8,869 bases of DNA from an uncultured Veillonella sp. GTDB lineage: Bacteria; Bacillota; Negativicutes; Veillonellales; Veillonellaceae. Location: the NCBI GenBank assembly GCA_900550175.1, contig URQX01000068.1, positions 1 through 8,869 of the forward strand, in the 5' to 3' direction. A program made the translations under genes and the position numbers. The notes beneath the pieces were generated by a model. It had not been told where the DNA came from. It saw only the letters and a program-made list of their open reading frames with translations, and did not search any database. Below, piece by piece: positions 1 through 6,416 of this stretch; within the stretch, counting starts at the first letter, position 1; the number at the start of each line of letters is the position of its first letter.

Positions 1-518
1 CTATTGTTAAGAAACAACCTAATGCTCAATTTACACGTCTCATGAATGAATATCGCGAGATGGTAGGTCTTGATGTGTTTGCTAGTGGTGGTAATGAAAT
101 CGTTTCTGCTGCTAAGGCTTTAAAAAAGAAAAAATTACTTGGATTCTTAGCCGATCAAGATGGATATATACATGGTTTGCCTGTTCCATTTTTAGGGCAA
201 GATTCCTCAGCGGTTATTGGGCCAGCTACATTTGCAAAAAAATTTGGTTCTCCCGTAGTTCCAATTTTTGCATCTAGAAAACCTGAAGGTGGGCATATTG
301 TTCACATTTTACCAGCATTACATTATGTTGATACAGGTGATGAAGATGCAGATATGTATCGTCTTACTGAGGAATGTGTACGTGTTACAGAAGACTTTAT
401 CCGTGAACATCCAGATGAGTGGCTATGGTTCCAACATCGTTGGATGACTAAGATGGATCAAATTATTGATTATGATAAGAAGGTAGCTGCACGGGAGAGG
501 GCACATGAAAAACAATAA
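1..518 (+). CDS. LpxL/HtrB-family lipid A acyltransferase, C-terminal part (5' end outside the window)
   Basis: The frame is open from base 3 (IVKKQPNAQFTRL...) with no stop before the first internal ATG at 42, so the gene begins upstream of the window and that ATG is internal. The visible ~170 residues match the second half of LpxL/HtrB-type acyltransferases: an 'LADQDGYIHGLPVPFLG' stretch, then a 'GPATFAKKFGSPVVPIFASR' stretch, and near the end the family-typical 'HPDEWLWFQHRW'. Enzymes of this family sit on the cytoplasmic face of the inner membrane and add a secondary acyl chain to a lipid A precursor from acyl-ACP. The catalytic HX4D/E motif and the N-terminal membrane anchor would lie in the missing part and cannot be checked. 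The stop overlaps the start of lptC by 14 bases, which places it in the LPS operon. Which secondary acyl position it modifies cannot be told from sequence. Confidence 0.85.
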   Translation, partial: IVKKQPNAQFTRLMNEYREMVGLDVFASGGNEIVSAAKALKKKKLLGFLADQDGYIHGLPVPFLGQDSSAVIGPATFAKKFGSPVVPIFASRKPEGGHIVHILPALHYVDTGDEDADMYRLTEECVRVTEDFIREHPDEWLWFQHRWMTKMDQIIDYDKKVAARERAHEKQ

Positions 519-1041
519 AAAATTAATTGCCATAGTGGCCGCTATAGTGTTGGCTCTGATTGGTCTTATCGTATATATTATGAAAGACTCTGGTGATGTT
601 GGTTCCACTCCAAATCAGAATGGACAACTAGTTAACTTCCAAGGAGCCGATTTACAAGAGGAAAAAGATGGCAAGCTAGTATGGGCATTATCAGCGGAAA
701 AGATTGAATATGATCCACGTACAAAAGCTATTGTGCTGACTAATTTAAAAGGTCTTTTCTATCAAGATGATGTAACTACAACAATCACAGCACCTCATGC
801 TGTATTGACTGGTGATCGCAACTCCCTTGATATTGATCAAGGTGTTACAGCCACAAATACTGATGGAGCTGAGTTTAAAACTGATGCACTTCACTTTGAT
901 AATAAGACGAAAACGTTGACATCTAAATCTGCCTTTACCTATAACGGTAAAGATATAACATTAACTGGTGATAAACTTGAAGGCAATATGTCCTTGAAGA
1001 AAATTAAAGCTATTGGTAATGCAAAGTTAACGAAGAAGTAA
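505..1041 (+). CDS. lptC: LptC, inner-membrane-anchored LPS transport protein
   Basis: This 178-residue protein has a short basic N-terminus (MKNNKKL), one membrane segment at about residues 8-26, and a periplasmic domain rich in beta strands (for example 'NFQGADLQEEKDGKLVWAL' and repeated 'LTGD' turns). That is the layout and roughly the size of LptC, which receives LPS from the LptB2FG ATPase complex and passes it to LptA. Sequence conservation in LptC is weak, so the call rests on architecture plus its position directly before lptA, lptB and the LptF/G permease. The SD is GGGAGAGG (493-500), inside the end of the acyltransferase gene. The 14-base overlap suggests translational coupling to it. 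The stop codon is at 1039-1041. Confidence 0.88.
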   Translation: MKNNKKLIAIVAAIVLALIGLIVYIMKDSGDVGSTPNQNGQLVNFQGADLQEEKDGKLVWALSAEKIEYDPRTKAIVLTNLKGLFYQDDVTTTITAPHAVLTGDRNSLDIDQGVTATNTDGAEFKTDALHFDNKTKTLTSKSAFTYNGKDITLTGDKLEGNMSLKKIKAIGNAKLTKK

Positions 1042-1043
1042 TG

Positions 1044-1049
1044 CGAGGA
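1044..1049 (+). promoter_or_regulatory. Ribosome binding site that decides the lptA start
   Basis: CGAGGA lies 6-7 bases before the ATG at 1056. The other in-frame ATG at 1041 overlaps the lptC stop (TAATG) and would add MRGNI in front of an otherwise ideal signal peptide. A start at 1041 would put this SD inside the coding sequence, so 1056 is preferred. Confidence 0.65.
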
Positions 1050-1055
1050 AATATA

Positions 1056-1775
1056 ATGAATAAGAAAAAACAGATTGGTATGGCTATTTTGGCTATGCTT
1101 ATGACAGCATCTGTTACAGCTTGGGCCGCAAATGATCCTTTGACTATTAGCGCAGATACATTATCTTATGATGGCAATACGGGAATTGCTGATGCAAAAG
1201 GTAATGTGGTAATTACTCAAGCTGATAAAACGATGACTGGTGCCAATGGTTGGTACAATACAAAAACTCAAGAAGCAAATCTTGATGGCGGCGTATCTAT
1301 GATTGGTTCTGATATGGCCATGTCTGCACAATCAGTGCACAGCTATAATAATAATAAATTCACTGCTAATGGTGGTGTTCATTTACAACGTAGCGATCGT
1401 CAAATTTTTGGCGATAAAGTTGAATACAATACAGATACAGAATATGGCCTTGTATCTGGCAATGCTCGTTTGATTGCAGAAGGTACAACGTTGACAGGTA
1501 ATCAAGTTGAAGGGTGGCTAAAAGAAATTCGCGCAGTAGCACAAGGGGATGTAACATTCTCTAATCCAGAACGAAATGTTTCTGGCTCTGCTGAACGTGC
1601 TACCTACACACAAACACCAAATCAAAATGATGGGGTTGTACTTTTATCTGGTTCTGCTCATGCTGTTCAAAACGGCAATGTACTTAATGCACCAGAGCTT
1701 AAAATTCGTTTAGCTGATGATTCTGCTGAGACATTAGGTGGTCGTAGTACACTTATCATTGTTCCAAATCAATAA
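1056..1775 (+). CDS. lptA: LptA/OstA-family periplasmic LPS bridge protein
   Basis: From the ATG at 1056 the protein is 239 residues. It starts with a clear Sec signal peptide (MNKKKQ, a hydrophobic core, then 'ASVTAWA' with likely cleavage before ANDPL). The mature part is a run of OstA-type beta repeats such as 'ISADTLSYDGNTGIADAKGN', 'TANGGVHLQRSDRQIFGDKV' and 'LTGNQVEGWLKEIRAVAQGD'. LptA proteins stack their beta-jellyroll domains into a bridge that carries LPS across the periplasm from LptC to LptD. At about 215 mature residues it is longer than the roughly 160 of the E. coli mature protein, which points to extra repeat turns or a C-terminal extension. It sits 14 bases after lptC and 9 before lptB, an lptCAB order typical of this pathway. 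A frame-compatible start at 1041 is possible but less likely. Confidence 0.9.
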   Translation: MNKKKQIGMAILAMLMTASVTAWAANDPLTISADTLSYDGNTGIADAKGNVVITQADKTMTGANGWYNTKTQEANLDGGVSMIGSDMAMSAQSVHSYNNNKFTANGGVHLQRSDRQIFGDKVEYNTDTEYGLVSGNARLIAEGTTLTGNQVEGWLKEIRAVAQGDVTFSNPERNVSGSAERATYTQTPNQNDGVVLLSGSAHAVQNGNVLNAPELKIRLADDSAETLGGRSTLIIVPNQ

Positions 1776-1784
1776 GGATTAAAT

Positions 1785-2504
1785 ATGTATATAGAAACCA
1801 AAAACTTAGTCAAAACCTTTAACGGGCGCAATGTTGTAGATGGGGTTAGTTTACGCGTTGATAAGGGGCAAGTCGTTGGGCTCCTAGGTCCTAATGGGGC
1901 AGGGAAAACTACATCATTCTATATGATTGTAGGCATTGAACGACCTAGTTCTGGTATCATTACCGTTGATGGCAAGGATATTACGAATATTCCAATGTAT
2001 AAACGTGCTGCTGAAGGTATTGGGTATCTCCCACAGGAAGCATCAATCTTTCGATCCATGACTGTTGAAGATAATATTCGAGCGATGCTTCAAACAACAT
2101 CAAAGAAATCTGATGAAATTGAAGCTATAGTGGAATCCCTCATTGAAGAATTTCATATTGGTCATGTTCGGGATCGTATGGGGATGCAGCTATCTGGTGG
2201 TGAACGCCGTCGCGTAGAAATCGCTCGTTGTCTTGCGTTAGAACCGAATTTTATTCTTCTCGATGAACCTTTTGCTGGCGTCGACCCTATCGCAGTTGCT
2301 GACATTCAACAAATCATTTTGCATGTAAAAAATCGCGGTATAGGTATCTTGATTACAGACCACAATGTGCGTGAAACATTGGGGATTGTAGATAAGGCTT
2401 ATATTTTAAGTAGTGGTAAGATCCTCCTAGAAGGCACCCCTGAAGAAATTGCAAACGACCCAATCGCTCGTGAGCATTACTTAGGGGATAACTTTAGATT
2501 ATAG
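1785..2504 (+). CDS. lptB: LptB, ATPase of the LPS export ABC transporter
   Basis: This 239-residue ABC ATPase has every catalytic motif intact: Walker A GPNGAGKTT (residues 35-43), Q-loop Gln84 in 'GYLPQEASIF', the signature LSGGE (136-140) followed by RRRVEIAR, Walker B 'FILLDEPFAGVDP' with catalytic Glu161, and switch His193 in 'ITDHNVRETL'. The 'GYLPQEASIF' and 'DHNVRETL' wording is characteristic of LptB rather than of other ABC ATPases. It works as a cytoplasmic homodimer, hydrolysing ATP to drive LPS out of the inner membrane through the LptF/LptG permease, whose gene follows 9 bases later. The SD AAGGA (1774-1778) overlaps the lptA stop, with 6 bases to the ATG. Length matches the family (about 240). 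I see nothing unusual in it. Confidence 0.97.
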   Translation: MYIETKNLVKTFNGRNVVDGVSLRVDKGQVVGLLGPNGAGKTTSFYMIVGIERPSSGIITVDGKDITNIPMYKRAAEGIGYLPQEASIFRSMTVEDNIRAMLQTTSKKSDEIEAIVESLIEEFHIGHVRDRMGMQLSGGERRRVEIARCLALEPNFILLDEPFAGVDPIAVADIQQIILHVKNRGIGILITDHNVRETLGIVDKAYILSSGKILLEGTPEEIANDPIAREHYLGDNFRL

Positions 2505-2513
2505 GAGGGGACT

Positions 2514-3605
2514 ATGAGATTATTAGATAAATATATATTAAAAGCCTTTGTAGGCCCATTCTTATTTGGGGTATTTGCTTTTACCAGTATTTTTATTGGC
2601 ACAGGCACATTGTTTAGAATTGCTCAATATATTACTGAATATGGGGCTCCATTATTGCTGGTTATGAAAGCTTTTGTATTGGCTTTACCAAGCATTGTTA
2701 TTTTAACATTCCCTATGTCAGTGTTATTGGCTTCTCTTATGACCTTTAGTCGCTTGAGTAGCACCAGTGAAATTGTTGTTATGCGTGCCGGTGGTCTTAG
2801 CTTTTTACGTTTAGCGATGCCGGTATACATCATCGCACTCATTATCTCGATTGGGGCTGTAGCATTTAATGAATTTGTTGTACCACGTACAAATAATATG
2901 TATCAAACAATCGTACGCGAACAAATTATGAAAAATGCATCACCTCAAACACAAAATCATATCGTTTTAAAAACGATGAATGGTAATGATTTGGGTACAT
3001 TGATGTATGCTAAAAGCTACAATGCAGAGACTAAAAAGTTGAGCATGATTACGGTGCAACAATTTGGTGAAGGTGGCAAGCTACAACAGGTTGAGAATGC
3101 AGATACTGCTGTTTGGAATGGTCAATATTGGGTGATGCAAAACGGCATCATTTATGATATTTCCGCCGGTGATGGTGTAGAACGTACCATGAAGTTCAAG
3201 GAGCAATCCTTACCGATTAAGTCTGCACCAAAGGATATCCAACAAGATCAACGTAAACCTGAAGAACTGACAATCAAAGAATTGCGTCATCAAATTAAAG
3301 CGTATAAGGCTGCTTATACGAATGCCAATAAACTAGAAATGGAAATGTATCAACGCTTTACAATTCCTTTAGCTAGCTTTGTATTTGCTCTTGTAGGTGC
3401 CCCATTAGGTCTTCAAAAGCAACGTTCTAGCTCATCCATTGGCTTTGGTATCAGTATTTTAATCATCTTTATCTATTATGGTGTGATGACATTTGCTGGT
3501 GCATTAGGTAAAGGTGGTGCATTGCCAACTGTATTTGCTGCATTAATTCCAGATACATTAGGCATCATTGCGGGCCTATATTTGAACTGGCGTGTATCAA
3601 AGTAA
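2514..3605 (+). CDS. LptF/LptG-family (YjgP/YjgQ) LPS export permease
   Basis: This 363-residue protein has the YjgP/YjgQ layout: three membrane segments in the first ~120 residues, a soluble periplasmic beta-rich domain at about 125-270, then three more segments to the end. Family hallmarks are the N-terminal 'LLDKYILKAFVGPFLFG', 'VMRAGGLSFLRLAMP' near residue 90, and 'FALVGAPLGLQ' near residue 295. It forms the membrane channel with LptB, takes LPS from the outer leaflet of the inner membrane and hands it to LptC. E. coli uses two different paralogues, LptF and LptG (about 360 residues each); only one is here, and I cannot say which it matches better. The SD AGGAGGGG (2503-2510) starts within the lptB stop and is very strong. 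This appears to be the last gene of the LPS block, because an 85-base gap with a possible promoter follows. Confidence 0.93.
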   Translation: MRLLDKYILKAFVGPFLFGVFAFTSIFIGTGTLFRIAQYITEYGAPLLLVMKAFVLALPSIVILTFPMSVLLASLMTFSRLSSTSEIVVMRAGGLSFLRLAMPVYIIALIISIGAVAFNEFVVPRTNNMYQTIVREQIMKNASPQTQNHIVLKTMNGNDLGTLMYAKSYNAETKKLSMITVQQFGEGGKLQQVENADTAVWNGQYWVMQNGIIYDISAGDGVERTMKFKEQSLPIKSAPKDIQQDQRKPEELTIKELRHQIKAYKAAYTNANKLEMEMYQRFTIPLASFVFALVGAPLGLQKQRSSSSIGFGISILIIFIYYGVMTFAGALGKGGALPTVFAALIPDTLGIIAGLYLNWRVSK

Positions 3606-3627
3606 CCTAGTATATAAAGAATTAAAT

Positions 3628-3656
3628 TTGACTTACGCAATAGCGTGTTTTGGAAT
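3628..3656 (+). promoter_or_regulatory. Candidate sigma-70-type promoter upstream of the DUF3084 gene
   Basis: TTGACT (3628-3633), a 17-base spacer, and TGGAAT (3651-3656) lie in the only noticeable gap after the lpt genes. The -35 box is near consensus and the -10 box is weak (4 of 6). No terminator separates this gene from the LptF/G gene, so it may be transcribed both from here and by read-through. Confidence 0.4.
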
Positions 3657-3690
3657 TGAATAATTGTAATCTTATGAAAGGAGGGACTCG

Positions 3691-4905
3691 ATGTTAGTAG
3701 GTGTTAAAATATTAGTTATTATCGCCCTTATGGGTGGACTTATTGCCTACATGGGGGATAAGTTAGGCACCAAAGTTGGTAAGCGTCGCATGTCCCTCTT
3801 TGGATTAAGGCCTAAGCATACATCGATTATTGTTACTATCGTAACGGGTTTGTTAGTTGCAGCTGCTACGGTAGGTGTATTAACAATTACCTCTCAAAGT
3901 GTACGAACAGCACTCTTTGGGATGGATCAGTTGCGAGCGGATATGAAGCAACTTAATGATGAGGTAGCTGCTAAGACGCAAGAGCTTATTCGAGGCCAAG
4001 CATTGCTTGAGCAAAATAAGCAAGAATTAGCAGAACGCATGGCGGAAATAGAACAAATTCGCAGTGAAGTTGAAGCTACAAAGGCTGAGTTAGCTAGTGC
4101 ACAAGCTGCTAAAGATGCCACTGAGGCTGAGTTAGCAACACTTCAAGCCTCCTATGATGAAGTATCTAAAAAGTTAGCTGATTTAGAGGCCACGAGAGCT
4201 AAGATGGAAGCTCATATTAAAGAATTACAAACAACACAAGAACAGTTGCAAAATGGCATTATTCATTTGCGTGAAGGAACTATTCTTTTCCAAGTTGATC
4301 AATTATTAGCACAAGCTGTTGTTCGCCCTGGTCTAAGTGAAGAAGATAGCCAAGCAGCTATTAAAAATATTATTGATGATACCAATAAATTGGTGCTACG
4401 ACGCCTAGGTATAGAAGATCAAGGTCAAGCTATTGTGTATGTAGATCGTCAAAATATTGAGGTAGCTACACAAAAGCTTAATAGTGCAAAGACTCCAATG
4501 GTCGTTCAAGTTGTAGCTGCTGGAAATATCATTGCTGGAGAACCTGCAGTGGCAGTTATCCAAGTGTATCCACAACAATTTATTTATAAAAATGGAGAAG
4601 TAATCCACTCCGCCGTGATGGATGGAGGCCCTAATGCTCAATCTGCTATGCTTCAATTCTTAAAGCAAGTAAATGAAAAGGCGAGAGCGAAAGGCATTAT
4701 TCCAGATTCCCTATCTGGGGATATCGGTACGATACCAGGGGATGATTTGTTTACTGCTATCCGACGTGTGGCTACTATACATGGCAAGGTTCATGTAGAA
4801 GCATATGTTGATGGCGACACATATTCATCTGGTCCTGTTCATCTTAAGTTGCGTATAACCCAAATGCCTGCCTTTAATGATAAGGCAAAAATGCCAGCTT
4901 ATTAA
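3691..4905 (+). CDS. DUF3084-family membrane-anchored coiled-coil protein
   Basis: The 404-residue product looks like the DUF3084 family, whose function I do not know. Two membrane segments are visible (about residues 3-21 and 46-66), joined by a strongly basic loop ('KLGTKVGKRRMSLFGLRPKH'). By the positive-inside rule that loop is cytoplasmic, so both ends should lie in the periplasm. Residues ~78-188 are a long heptad-like coiled coil rich in E, A, K, Q and L ('QLNDEVAAKTQELIRGQALL'). From ~190 to 404 there is a mixed alpha/beta domain with no motif that I can link to an enzyme ('FQVDQLLAQAVVRPGLSEED', 'VHVEAYVDGDTYSSGPVHLK'). The SD AAAGGAGGG (3677-3685) is strong. Placed between the LPS transport genes and an envelope cluster, it is probably an envelope component. 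A straight coiled coil of ~110 residues would be about 16 nm long (inference). Confidence 0.8.
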   Translation: MLVGVKILVIIALMGGLIAYMGDKLGTKVGKRRMSLFGLRPKHTSIIVTIVTGLLVAAATVGVLTITSQSVRTALFGMDQLRADMKQLNDEVAAKTQELIRGQALLEQNKQELAERMAEIEQIRSEVEATKAELASAQAAKDATEAELATLQASYDEVSKKLADLEATRAKMEAHIKELQTTQEQLQNGIIHLREGTILFQVDQLLAQAVVRPGLSEEDSQAAIKNIIDDTNKLVLRRLGIEDQGQAIVYVDRQNIEVATQKLNSAKTPMVVQVVAAGNIIAGEPAVAVIQVYPQQFIYKNGEVIHSAVMDGGPNAQSAMLQFLKQVNEKARAKGIIPDSLSGDIGTIPGDDLFTAIRRVATIHGKVHVEAYVDGDTYSSGPVHLKLRITQMPAFNDKAKMPAY

Positions 4906-4935
4906 TTAGAATAGTATTTTGGTTTTATATACTTT

Positions 4936-4978
4936 AAACGAAGGTCTTATGTAAATTTTTACATAAGACCTTCGTTTT
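4936..4978 (+). terminator. Perfect hairpin after the DUF3084 gene, probable (bidirectional) terminator
   Basis: The arms 4936-4954 and 4959-4977 are perfectly complementary (19 bp, including the AT pairs at the tip) around a 4-base loop. The left arm begins AAACGAAGG and the right arm ends CCTTCGTTT. The T-run (4975-4978) lies mostly inside the stem and is followed by GTG, so termination may be leaky. Because the arms carry A and T runs at the outside, the hairpin could act on both strands. Confidence 0.7.
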
Positions 4979-4988
4979 GTGTTAAAAT
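4958..4988 (+). promoter_or_regulatory. Candidate extended -10 promoter for the yqgF-like/yitT/lepB unit
   Basis: TAAAAT (4983-4988) is preceded by TGT, giving an extended -10 element. A TTTACA at 4958-4963 is 19 bases upstream, longer than ideal, and lies inside the hairpin's right arm. It would start transcription about 25 bases before the ATG at 5021. The support is only the motif and the need for a promoter after the hairpin. Confidence 0.35.
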
Positions 4989-5020
4989 ATAACTGCTGTA
5001 TTTTAAATGAGGATAGTTAT

Positions 5021-5548
5021 ATGACTGATACTACATACATTTTGGCTGTAGATCCAGGTAATGAGAAAACTGGTGTGGCAATTCTAACACCGTCTAGTAC
5101 TATGGTGTGTCGTAAAATTATTATGACAAAACAATTCAATAATGAAATTGAACGTACATTAACTGAATACTATGGAATTGTTCATATCGTATGTGGAAAT
5201 GGTACAAATCATAAATATTTGTATCCATCGCTTCAACAAATTGGACGAAATCATAAAATTACGACTAGCTTAATTGATGAATCGCATAGTACGGAAGAGG
5301 CTCGAAAATTATATTGGAAGTATAATCCTCCTACAGGATGGCGTAAAATTATCCCTACGTCTATGCAATTTCCACCTGAACCTGTAGATGATTTGACAGC
5401 TTTTGTTATTGGCTTACGATATACAAAACAACTAAGCCAAGCTGTTAATGACATACAAGGTGATACGATGGATGCTAGTGAGTTAGAAGAAAAAAGATTA
5501 CATGCTATGGAGCAGTTGTACGGTAAAGGAGAAGTGCATGAAAAATGA
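5021..5548 (+). CDS. YqgF/RuvC-like RNase H-fold protein, putative nuclease
   Basis: From the ATG at 5021 the protein is 175 residues. An in-frame GTG at 4979 has no SD and lies at the edge of the hairpin, whereas the ATG at 5021 has GAGGA (5009-5013) 7 bases upstream. The pattern fits a RuvC/YqgF-type RNase H fold: 'ILAVDPGNEKTGVAIL' (first acidic residue Asp11), 'IVHIVCGNGT' as a core strand near 53-62, 'LIDESHSTEEAR' (84-95, Glu87), comparable to the DER-x-T motif of YqgF, and 'PVDDLTAFVIGL' (Asp123/124), comparable to the last acidic site. All three acidic positions are present, so it may be active. YqgF proteins are linked to 16S rRNA 5' end processing, but they are usually ~140 residues. 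This one has a charged C-terminal tail (about 145-175) and diverges from them, so it may be a second, distinct family member. Its end overlaps the yitT-like gene by 11 bases. Confidence 0.7.
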   Translation: MTDTTYILAVDPGNEKTGVAILTPSSTMVCRKIIMTKQFNNEIERTLTEYYGIVHIVCGNGTNHKYLYPSLQQIGRNHKITTSLIDESHSTEEARKLYWKYNPPTGWRKIIPTSMQFPPEPVDDLTAFVIGLRYTKQLSQAVNDIQGDTMDASELEEKRLHAMEQLYGKGEVHEK

Positions 5549-6407
5549 AACTTTAACGCATAACTGGTCGAACTTTATTATGCGTTGCTTAATGATGATT
5601 TTAGGGGCCTTAATTTATACTATAGGGTTAGATTTATTTTTAGTACCGAATAGTATCATCGATGGCGGTGTAGTTGGTATTTCCTTGATGGCTGCAGAGC
5701 TTTCAGGAATTTCCTTTAGTATTTTCGTCGTGCTCTTTAACTTGCCTTTCTTATATATTGGCTATAGAGCTAACGGTAAAAATTTTACATTCTCTACACT
5801 ATTTTCTATCGTATGGATGGCTATTTTTTCAACCTTTGCCCATGATTTTACACCGATTACGTCAGACCCGTTTCTAGGGTCTATCTTTGGTGGTATCATC
5901 TTAGGCATTGGGGTAGGACTCATTATACGTAATGGTGGTTCGCTAGATGGTTCTGAAATTGTAGCCATCATTTTTGATAGACGCTCTACTTTCTCTGTTG
6001 GGGAAATCGTAATGGCCATGAATCTGGTAATTCTTGGTGCAGCAGGTTTTGTATATAGTTGGAATAGTGCTATGTACTCCTTAATCGCTTATTTCATTGC
6101 TTATAAGATGATTGATATTACAATTACAGGTCTTGATGAATCTAAAGGGGTAATGATTATTACCGATGCAGAGAATTCTAAGAATATTGCAGATGCATTA
6201 AACGCGAATCTCAACCGTGGTGTTACAATTATGTATGGTGAAGGGGGCTATTTAAAGCAACCTAAGCATGTTTTGTATTCCGTAGTAACAAGACTTGAAA
6301 TTATGAGATTAAAAAATACTGTTTATGAAGTAGATCCATCGGCATTTATTACGATTCAAGATGTACATGATGTATTTGGTGGTAGATTTACAAAGAACGG
6401 TCATTAA
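5538..6407 (+). CDS. YitT-family membrane protein (DUF161 plus C-terminal DUF2179)
   Basis: The ATG at 5538 is chosen because AAAGGAG (5525-5531) lies 6 bases before it; the in-frame ATG at 5502 lacks a good SD and would add a cysteine-rich, unlikely N-terminus. The 289-residue product has five or six membrane segments in the first ~195 residues, with the family-typical 'FLVPNSIIDGGVVGISL' after the first segment and 'RNGGSLDGSEIVA' near 131-143. A soluble C-terminal DUF2179 domain follows (about 205-285), with 'NRGVTIMYGEGGY' and 'YEVDPSAFITIQDVHDVFGG'. YitT proteins are common in Firmicutes and probably act as transporters or membrane regulators, but the substrate is not established. The first 11 bases overlap the YqgF-like gene, suggesting coupled translation, and lepB follows after 9 bases. 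Confidence 0.9.
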   Translation: MKNETLTHNWSNFIMRCLMMILGALIYTIGLDLFLVPNSIIDGGVVGISLMAAELSGISFSIFVVLFNLPFLYIGYRANGKNFTFSTLFSIVWMAIFSTFAHDFTPITSDPFLGSIFGGIILGIGVGLIIRNGGSLDGSEIVAIIFDRRSTFSVGEIVMAMNLVILGAAGFVYSWNSAMYSLIAYFIAYKMIDITITGLDESKGVMIITDAENSKNIADALNANLNRGVTIMYGEGGYLKQPKHVLYSVVTRLEIMRLKNTVYEVDPSAFITIQDVHDVFGGRFTKNGH

Positions 6408-6416
6408 GGGGTTAAT

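Noticed and set aside
423..608. Minus-strand ORFs here and at 1366-1557, 2624-2842, 3927-4121, 4405-4656, 5251-5454, 5762-6019, 7921-8109 and 8125-8373
   Set aside because: Each lies opposite a well-supported + strand gene, has no good SD, and gives a protein of low-complexity or unfamiliar composition. They are shadows of the real genes.
1041..1055. Earlier ATG for lptA, giving a TAATG overlap with lptC
   Set aside because: The SD CGAGGA and a cleaner signal peptide favour the ATG at 1056. The overlap start cannot be excluded.
4979..5020. GTG start extending the YqgF-like protein by 14 residues
   Set aside because: It has no SD, lies at the foot of the hairpin, and the added residues do not fit the family. 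The ATG at 5021 has a well-placed GAGGA.
5502..5537. Upstream ATG for the YitT-family gene
   Set aside because: It has no SD, and the extension reads as an out-of-frame copy of the preceding gene. The ATG at 5538 has AAAGGAG at good spacing.
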